A DNA stretch of 10,498 nucleotides, taken from the NCBI GenBank assembly GCA_964435115.1, contig CAYSYM010000082.1:1-10498 (forward strand), in the 5' to 3' direction. Each line of letters starts with the position of its first letter. Position 1 is the stretch's first letter. Positions 6,079 through 10,498 of this stretch are shown piece after piece. The notes beneath the pieces were generated by a model. It saw only the letters and a program-made list of their open reading frames with translations. It was not told the origin of the DNA and did no database searches. The DNA is from CAYSYM01 sp964435115. Its GTDB lineage: Bacteria; Chloroflexota; UBA6077; CF-72. Position numbers and translations under genes: made by a program.

Positions 6079-7707
6079 CTACGCGCCCGCGGCGCGCAGC
6101 TTGTAACGCTGGACCTTGCCGGTGGCGGTCTTGGGGAGCTGGGGCACGAAGACGATCCACCGCGGACAAGTGTGCGGTGGGAGGCGCGTGCGCACGTGCG
6201 CCTGCAGGGCGGCCGCGTCCACCACCGGGATGGACGCCGCGTGGCGCACCACGTACGCCTTCGGCTTCACCAGCCCATCCCCGTCCGCTTCGCCGACCAC
6301 CGCGCACTCGGCGACCGCCGGGTGCTCCAGGAGGCAGCTCTCCACCTCCAGCGGCGAGACCCACAGCCCGCTGACCTTGAACACGTCGTCCGTGCGTCCG
6401 AGGTGCCAGTAGTACCCGTCGTCGTCGCGGCGGTACCGGTCGCCCGTGCGAAGCCAGTGGCCGACGAACGTGTCCTTGGATCGGGCGCGCTGGTTCCAGT
6501 AGTGCAGCGCGGTCGACTCCGCCCGCACCCACAGCTCTCCGGGCTGGCCGGGGGCTACGTCCCGCCCGTGCTCGTCCACGATGCGCGCCTGGTGGTCGCC
6601 AAGCAGGACGCCGCTCGATCCCGGCCGCACGCGGCCGGGCAGGTTCGAGCAGTAGATGTAGCCGACTTCGGTGCTGCCGATGCCGTCGAGCAGCTCGACG
6701 CCCGTCAGGCGGACCCAGCGGCGGTACACCGGGCCCGGCAGTGGCTCCCCGGCCGAGATGGCGAGGCGGACGCTGCTGAACGGCTCGTCCCGGCGCGGTT
6801 CGCTCTCGATCGCCGCGCACAGGGCGGCATAGGAGGTGGGCACCGAGAAGAACAACGTCGGCCGCATGTGGCGCACCACGCGCAGTACGTGCTCCCGGTC
6901 AGGCCGCTCGGGCGCCAACACTACGGACCCACCGGCGAAGAGTGGCAGGAACAGCGAGTTGACGAGCCCGTAGCTGAAGAAGAGGCGGGACACCGAGAAG
7001 GTCACGTCGTCGGGCGTGATCCGCAGCACCTCTTCCGCGTACGGGACGACACACGCCAGCATGTCGCCGTGCAGGTGGACGGTGCCCTTCGGCTGGCCCG
7101 TCGTGCCCGAGGAGTACAGCCAGTAGCACGGCTCGTCGACGCGCGTGGCGAACACCTGCAGCTCAGGCGCCGCCGCTGCCAGCGCCTCGTCCCACGACTG
7201 TGCCACGCCGCGCTCACCCCCAGGAACCTTGCCTGGGCCGACCACGAAGATGGCCTTCAGCAGCCCGGTGCGTTCATTCGCCGGCACGCGGTCCATGAGC
7301 GCCGGGGTCGTGACCAGGGCGCACGCCCGACTGTCGGCGAGGAAGAACGCGAGCTCGCCCGCCGAGGCGAACGTGTTCAGCGGCACGGGGACCGCGCCGA
7401 TCCTGAGCGCACCCAGAAACCCGGCCACGAACTCGACCCCGTCCGGCAGTAGCAGGGCGACGCGCTGCTCCGGTTCCACGCCCGCGGATCGCAGGGCGTT
7501 GCCGGCCCGGTTGGCCAGCGCCTGTAGCGCCGCGTAGGTGACCGCGCGTTCGCCGAGCCTGAGCGCCGGCCGGCCGCCGCGGCCCTCGGCCACGTGCCGG
7601 TCCACGAGCAGCGTCGCGACGTTGAAGGTGCCGCCAGGCGCGCGGCGCGGCAGCTCGAGCGCCGCGCCGCGCGCCGCAGAGGACGGGAGATCGGTCGTGG
7701 GTAGCAC
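6079..7707 (-). CDS. Benzoate-CoA ligase family protein (adenylate-forming)
   Basis: A 542-aa ATP-dependent aryl-CoA synthetase of the benzoate-CoA ligase family, which activates (hydroxy- or amino-)benzoates to CoA thioesters in the cytoplasm. The conserved family start FNVATLLVDRHVAEGRG is at 28-44. The P-loop YSSGTTGQPKG (A3) is at 198-208, GIGSTEVGYIY (A5) at 342-352 and WLRTGDR with the ATP-ribose aspartate D423 (A7) at 418-424. The hinge and A8 region GRTDDVFKVSGLWVSPLEVE is at 437-456, and LPKTATGKVQR with the catalytic lysine K531 (A10) is at 524-534. Nothing essential is missing. The GTG at 7707 has only a weak upstream purine run (CGAGAG), but no other start fits. The first 27 residues are non-conserved and are encoded by a very strong hairpin (7637-7675). 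It is downstream of the class II aldolase gene on the same strand, 244 bases away. Substrate choice cannot be read from sequence alone. Confidence 0.93.
   Translation of the reverse strand: MLPTTDLPSSAARGAALELPRRAPGGTFNVATLLVDRHVAEGRGGRPALRLGERAVTYAALQALANRAGNALRSAGVEPEQRVALLLPDGVEFVAGFLGALRIGAVPVPLNTFASAGELAFFLADSRACALVTTPALMDRVPANERTGLLKAIFVVGPGKVPGGERGVAQSWDEALAAAAPELQVFATRVDEPCYWLYSSGTTGQPKGTVHLHGDMLACVVPYAEEVLRITPDDVTFSVSRLFFSYGLVNSLFLPLFAGGSVVLAPERPDREHVLRVVRHMRPTLFFSVPTSYAALCAAIESEPRRDEPFSSVRLAISAGEPLPGPVYRRWVRLTGVELLDGIGSTEVGYIYCSNLPGRVRPGSSGVLLGDHQARIVDEHGRDVAPGQPGELWVRAESTALHYWNQRARSKDTFVGHWLRTGDRYRRDDDGYYWHLGRTDDVFKVSGLWVSPLEVESCLLEHPAVAECAVVGEADGDGLVKPKAYVVRHAASIPVVDAAALQAHVRTRLPPHTCPRWIVFVPQLPKTATGKVQRYKLRAAGA
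7637..7675. repeat. 39-base near-perfect GC palindrome inside the 5' end of the ligase gene
   Basis: GGCGCGCGGCGCGGC (7637-7651) is the exact reverse complement of 7661-7675. Between them lie one extra A and the palindrome GCTCGAGC (7653-7660). The mRNA could form a 15-bp all-GC stem that continues into an inner hairpin. It spans ligase codons about 11-24, starting about 32 bases after the start codon, and encodes the Ala/Arg-rich, non-conserved N-terminal extension. Confidence 0.8.
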
Positions 7708-7789
7708 GGCAACTCTCGAGCGCCCGGGGTTCTCCCCTGCCAGCCCGCCGGTCCCGGCTCTTCCGTTCCAAGCAGGCAGACGTCGTGAT

Positions 7790-7809
7790 CTCGACCCCCA
7801 TCGGTCGAG
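7790..7809. promoter_or_regulatory. Inverted repeat CTCGACC-N6-GGTCGAG upstream of the ligase gene
   Basis: Perfect 7-bp arms flank CCCATC in the 244-base gap between the aldolase-like stop (7952) and the ligase start (7707), 82 bases before the latter. A 20-base site with this shape could bind a dimeric regulator controlling the ligase, or form a hairpin in a shared transcript. It has no T-run, and I see no strong promoter boxes near it. The rest of the gap holds no recognisable gene. Confidence 0.35.
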
Positions 7810-7951
7810 GCACCCGCACCCGCTTGACCATCAGGGTGGGAGCGCCTACCCTCGTGGAGCGTCGGTCAGATGTTCCTACCTTCGGCCAGGATGCGCAAGC
7901 CGTCCCCCCCGCCCGAACGCCCGGGCGACGTGCGGAGCGCCCAAGCGCCGC

Positions 7952-8692
7952 TCAGCGCCGGCGGCCGGGCGCGGTGCGCCGCCTCCCGGCCAGGCTCGCG
8001 TAGTACTCCCAGGCGCGATCCATCGGTCCGGGCGCATCGATCTCGGCCTGCACGCGCGCTGCCTCGTCGGCGTCATAGAAGCGTACCCGGGCCGCATCGC
8101 CGCCGACCGCCGCGAGCGCCCGCAGTTGGAGCTCGGCCGCCTCCTCCAGGAAGCAGGCGAGGACGGCGGCGCGCCGAACGTCGGCCTCGGCCACGTTGGC
8201 GCCGTGGCCGCGCAGGAGCATGGCGCGGTGCTGGCCCAGGGTGGCGGCCACCTGGTCGCCCAGCGCCGCGGAGCGGATGAGCCCCACCCGCTCGAACACG
8301 GGGACGCCACTCGCGAATGGGGCGGCCGAGTTGTGCAGCACCCGGACCGTGTGGCCGGTCTGCCCGAGCGCCACGCACGCCGGGGCGTGAACGTGCGCCA
8401 CCGCGCCCACGTCCGGGCGGGCAGCGTACACGCGGGCATGGATCCAGAACTCCGTGTTCGGCGTCCCGTCGCCATCCAGCAGGTGGCCGTCGACGTCCAT
8501 CACCAGCAGGGCCTCTGGCCTGGCCAGCGCCGGGCTGGCGCGAGTGGGGATGAGGAACAGGTCCGTGCCCGGAATGCGGCCGCTCACGTGTCCGAACGCC
8601 GTGACCAGCCCGGCCCGGTGGACGATGGCATTGGCCAGCGCCACGTCTGCCCGGAGCTTCGGCACGTCAACCATCAGGCGTCGTTGTATCAC
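7952..8692 (-). CDS. Class II aldolase/adducin family protein, possibly an aromatic decarboxylase
   Basis: A 246-aa member of the class II aldolase/adducin superfamily, metal-dependent enzymes that act on enolate-forming substrates. The motif FGHVSGR (33-39) corresponds to the phosphate/carboxylate loop. E81 (PNTEFWIH) is in the catalytic acid position, and H100 and H102 (AHVHAP) and H163 (RGHG) are the three metal-binding histidines, so the site is complete. The length is normal. The family includes fuculose-phosphate aldolases and the 3,4-dihydroxyphthalate decarboxylase PhtC; beside a dihydroxyphthalate-decarboxylase-like gene and a benzoate-CoA ligase, a decarboxylase role is attractive but unproven. 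Either the GTG at 8692 or the ATG at 8674 (residue 7) could be the start; neither has a clear Shine-Dalgarno. It is divergent from the MFS gene (74-base gap) and upstream of the ligase. Confidence 0.85.
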   Translation of the reverse strand: MIQRRLMVDVPKLRADVALANAIVHRAGLVTAFGHVSGRIPGTDLFLIPTRASPALARPEALLVMDVDGHLLDGDGTPNTEFWIHARVYAARPDVGAVAHVHAPACVALGQTGHTVRVLHNSAAPFASGVPVFERVGLIRSAALGDQVAATLGQHRAMLLRGHGANVAEADVRRAAVLACFLEEAAELQLRALAAVGGDAARVRFYDADEAARVQAEIDAPGPMDRAWEYYASLAGRRRTAPGRRR

Positions 8693-8766
8693 GCCACGCC
8701 CCCGCGCGAGTCCGGACCGGGAGCGCCGTCTGCGTCGGCGCGGAGCCGGGCCAAGCCGCGGCCCAC

Positions 8767-10116
8767 GTGCCGCGCCGGGCCCGCATGAGCCCGGCTGGCC
8801 GGTGGCCTCGCGGCCTCATCGCGCTGCGGGAACGCAACTACACGCTCTACGTCGTCGGCCAGCTCGTATCCCAGCTCGGCAACTGGATCGAGGCGACGGC
8901 CGTGGCCTGGCTGCTGTACGAGCTGACCGAGTCGCCGCTCCTCCTGGGGCTCGGCGGCCTCGCGCGAGCGGCTCCGCTCATCCTCCTCGCCCTTCCGGGC
9001 GGGGCCGTCGCCGACCGGCGTCCATTGCGGACGCTCCTGCTGTTCACCGAGTCGACCCTCCTCGCGGTTTCGCTGGCCGTGGGCGTGCTCGCCGCCACCG
9101 ACCGCCTCGCGTTCTGGCACCTCTACATCCTCAACCTCATCTCGGGAGGGCTGGCCGCGTTCTCGGTCCCGGCGCGCCAGGCGCTCTTCCCAGGGCTGGT
9201 GCCTCGAGCAGCCATGCCAAGCGCCGTCGTGCTCAACGCGGTGGCGGTGCGGAGCGCCGCGTTCCTCGGCCCGTCGATCGCCGGCTTCGCCCTTGCCACG
9301 TCGGGCTACGCGGCGCCGTTCCTGCTGAACGCCGCCAGCTTCCTCGGGATGCTGCTCGCCCTGCTGGCCATGCGCCTCGGGCACCTCCCCACCAATCGTT
9401 CGGCCGGGCCGAGCTTGCGACAGGGGATGGTTGAAGGGGTCCAGTTCGTCTGGCAGAACCCGGTCCTGCGGGTCGTGCTGGCCCTGGAGGTGCTCATCGG
9501 TCTGTTCGGGGGGAACGCGGCGCTGGTGACCATCGTCGCGCGCGACGTGCTCGACGCGGGGCCGCAGGGTCTCGGGACCCTCCTGAGCGGGCTGGCGGCC
9601 GGCTCGCTCGTGGGGATGCTGCTGATGGTCGCCGTGCACGTGGAGCGGCGGGGGGCGCTCATCCTCGTCGTGGGCGGTGCCTACGCGTTCTTCCTGGCCG
9701 GCTTCAGCCGGTCGGAGCTGCTCTGGCTGTCCACCGCGCTGCTGTTTGGCGTTGGCATTGCTGACGCCGTGGCGGCCGTGACGCGCAACACCGTGGCGCA
9801 GCTCGCCGTCCCGGACGCGCTGCGCGGCCGCGTGATGTCGATCGTGGTGCTGGTGACGCGCGGCTCCACGCCACTCGGCCAGGTGCAGACCGGGACCGTG
9901 GCGGGCCTCGCCGGCGGACCCGCGGCCGCGCTCATAGGCGCGGTCGTGGTCGCCGCCGGCGTGGGGCTGGCGGCGTGGCGCTCCCCCGCCCTGCGGGCGC
10001 TGCGCGTGGCGGTCGGCGACGAGACGGGTGGCTCGCCCCCGCAGCCCGCCCCGGCCGGCGCGCCGGCCGGGGGCGGGCGGGCTCCAGCCGGCGCGCGTGG
10101 CCGCTCCCGTGGCTGA
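8767..10116 (+). CDS. MFS transporter, EntS-like efflux subfamily
   Basis: A major facilitator superfamily permease, 449 aa from the GTG at 8767 or 443 aa from the ATG at 8785. Neither start has a good Shine-Dalgarno. It has about twelve hydrophobic segments, beginning with NYTLYVVGQLVSQLGNW and AVAWLLYELTESPLLLGLGG. The loop GGAVADRRPLR (78-88) is the MFS motif A between helices 2 and 3, and ALRGRVMSI (about 351-359) is the equivalent loop in the second half, as in the enterobactin-exporter (EntS, MFS_3) group. These usually export small molecules, so it may export an aromatic or siderophore-like compound rather than take up substrate. The last ~36 residues form a Pro/Ala/Gly/Arg-rich cytoplasmic tail unlike the family, encoded by a 24-base perfect palindrome. 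It is divergent from the class II aldolase-like gene, so shared control is possible. Confidence 0.9.
   Translation: MPRRARMSPAGRWPRGLIALRERNYTLYVVGQLVSQLGNWIEATAVAWLLYELTESPLLLGLGGLARAAPLILLALPGGAVADRRPLRTLLLFTESTLLAVSLAVGVLAATDRLAFWHLYILNLISGGLAAFSVPARQALFPGLVPRAAMPSAVVLNAVAVRSAAFLGPSIAGFALATSGYAAPFLLNAASFLGMLLALLAMRLGHLPTNRSAGPSLRQGMVEGVQFVWQNPVLRVVLALEVLIGLFGGNAALVTIVARDVLDAGPQGLGTLLSGLAAGSLVGMLLMVAVHVERRGALILVVGGAYAFFLAGFSRSELLWLSTALLFGVGIADAVAAVTRNTVAQLAVPDALRGRVMSIVVLVTRGSTPLGQVQTGTVAGLAGGPAAALIGAVVVAAGVGLAAWRSPALRALRVAVGDETGGSPPQPAPAGAPAGGGRAPAGARGRSRG
10049..10072. repeat. Perfect 24-base palindrome in the tail of the MFS gene
   Basis: CCCCGGCCGGCG (10049-10060) is followed directly by its exact reverse complement. 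Skipping one G at 10073, four more pairs extend it (10045-10048 with 10074-10077). It encodes the PA-rich tail about 45 bases before the MFS stop. With no T-run it is not a canonical terminator, but it could form a stable 3'-end hairpin or cruciform. Confidence 0.75.
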
Positions 10117-10361
10117 GCAGGCGGGAGAGGCTGATCCAGGAGGACCTCGGCGCCGCCGCGCCCGGCCACTGTCGCCTGAAGCGGGGCACGTCCATTCCCA
10201 TTGTTGTGGGCGCCTGCTGGGTGGGGCGGCGCAGAAACATCCGCCCGCCACGGCTCGCGCCGGGTGGCGGCCTATAATGGGTCCTGGGCCACGCGGGAGG
10301 CGAGCAAGCTCGCGGGTACGCTCGCCGTGTGAGCCGCCCGGACTGAGAGGGGCACGCGAAC
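10117..10361 (+). promoter_or_regulatory. plsY upstream region with TATAAT and competing hairpins
   Basis: A perfect TATAAT lies at 10273-10278, rare in such GC-rich DNA, and would start transcription at about 10285. I see no good -35 box at 16-18 bases upstream. The predicted leader holds GGCGAGC (10299-10305), which can pair with GCTCGC (10308-10313, 2-base loop) or with GCTCGCC (10320-10326, 14-base loop), but not both. The rest (10117-10270) holds no recognisable gene. Confidence 0.45.
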
Positions 10362-10498
10362 GTGACGCTGCAGGTGGCGCTCCTCGCCGGCGCGATCGGG
10401 TACTTGCTCGGCTCGATCCCGTCCGGGACGATCGTGGCCCGGCTGTACCGGAACGTCGACCTGACCGCGCACGGAAGCGGACGGACTGGGGCTACCAA
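10362..10498 (+). CDS. plsY: Acyl-phosphate:glycerol-3-phosphate acyltransferase PlsY (partial, cut by window end)
   Basis: The first 45 codons of PlsY, the membrane enzyme that transfers an acyl group from acyl-phosphate to the sn-1 position of glycerol-3-phosphate, the first step of phospholipid synthesis in most bacteria. The translation starts MTLQVALLAGAIGYLLGSIP, followed by SGTIVARLYRNVDLTAHGSG and RTGAT(N). The first hydrophobic segment (about 4-28) with GSIPSG and the motif-1 loop GSGRTGAT, corresponding to the family's GSGN-GATN, are both in place. The GTG start at 10362 is preceded by AGAGGGG at nine bases. The sequence ends in frame inside motif 1, so the remaining ~150 residues and motifs 2-3 are outside. 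It is unrelated in function to the aromatic cluster and marks the return to housekeeping genes. Confidence 0.9.
   Translation, partial: MTLQVALLAGAIGYLLGSIPSGTIVARLYRNVDLTAHGSGRTGAT

Noticed and set aside
6172..7452. 426-aa plus-strand open frame opposite the ligase
   Set aside because: The opposite strand carries all adenylate-forming motifs in order; this frame has only Arg/Val/His-rich antisense composition.
7708..7831. Possible small gene or ligase N-terminal extension starting near 7831 on the minus strand
   Set aside because: The frame runs into the ligase out of frame, and the product is Arg-rich without motifs.
8689..10251. 520-aa open frame on the minus strand opposite the MFS gene
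   Set aside because: It is a GC-driven antisense frame: Arg/Gly/Ala/Glu-rich with no family features, opposite a clear membrane protein gene.
10343..10348. CTGAGA as a hint of a TPP riboswitch before plsY
   Set aside because: The other conserved TPP elements (such as the ACCTGATCTGG part) are absent, and the bases overlap the Shine-Dalgarno region.
1..10498. CRISPR array, tRNA or rRNA
   Set aside because: No regularly spaced repeats with unique spacers beyond the two units at 1-49, and no T-arm/acceptor pattern or rRNA-like sequence was seen.

Overview
The window is a GC-rich (by eye about 70% G+C) bacterial chromosome segment. All genes show strong GC bias at third codon positions and frequent GTG starts. 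No marker here fixes the phylum. The gene content (PaaX regulator, aromatic acyl-CoA genes, PBP-fold decarboxylase, PlsY) would suit a high-GC soil or subsurface bacterium such as an actinobacterial, chloroflexotal or Rokubacteria-like lineage, but that is only an inference.

Left part (1-3000). The first ~49 bases look like the end of an IS21-family insertion sequence lying outside the window. A gene-poor stretch with small inverted repeats leads to a pRiA4b ORF-3-like gene (+). Next is a small zinc-ribbon/DUF2007 protein (-, 1229-1555), then a 450-base stretch without a convincing gene, then a multi-pass membrane protein (-, 2008-2988). The membrane gene has an 11-bp-period direct repeat upstream that resembles a PHO box.

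Central part (3134-8692) looks like an aromatic-acid catabolism locus. A PaaX-family regulator (-) is divergent from a PaaA/PaaC-like diiron protein (+), which is followed by a 4,5-dihydroxyphthalate decarboxylase-like protein (+). Converging on these from the right are a class II aldolase/decarboxylase-like gene and a benzoate-CoA ligase-family gene (both -). The paaX/paaA-like intergenic region carries a GCGTCA-N3-TGACGC inverted repeat overlapping a plausible TTGACA-17-TAGCGT promoter. A reasonable reading is that decarboxylases trim a hydroxylated aromatic polycarboxylate, the ligase makes an aryl-CoA, the diiron protein oxygenates it, and PaaX senses the aryl-CoA. Oxygenase partner subunits, reductase and lower-pathway genes are not in the window, so the pathway and substrate are not established.

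Right part (8767-10498). An EntS-like MFS transporter (+) is divergent from the aldolase gene and has a PA-rich tail encoded by a perfect 24-nt palindrome. After a 245-base intergenic region with a perfect TATAAT and competing hairpins, the window ends inside plsY (acyl-phosphate:glycerol-3-phosphate acyltransferase). No tRNA, rRNA or CRISPR array was seen.
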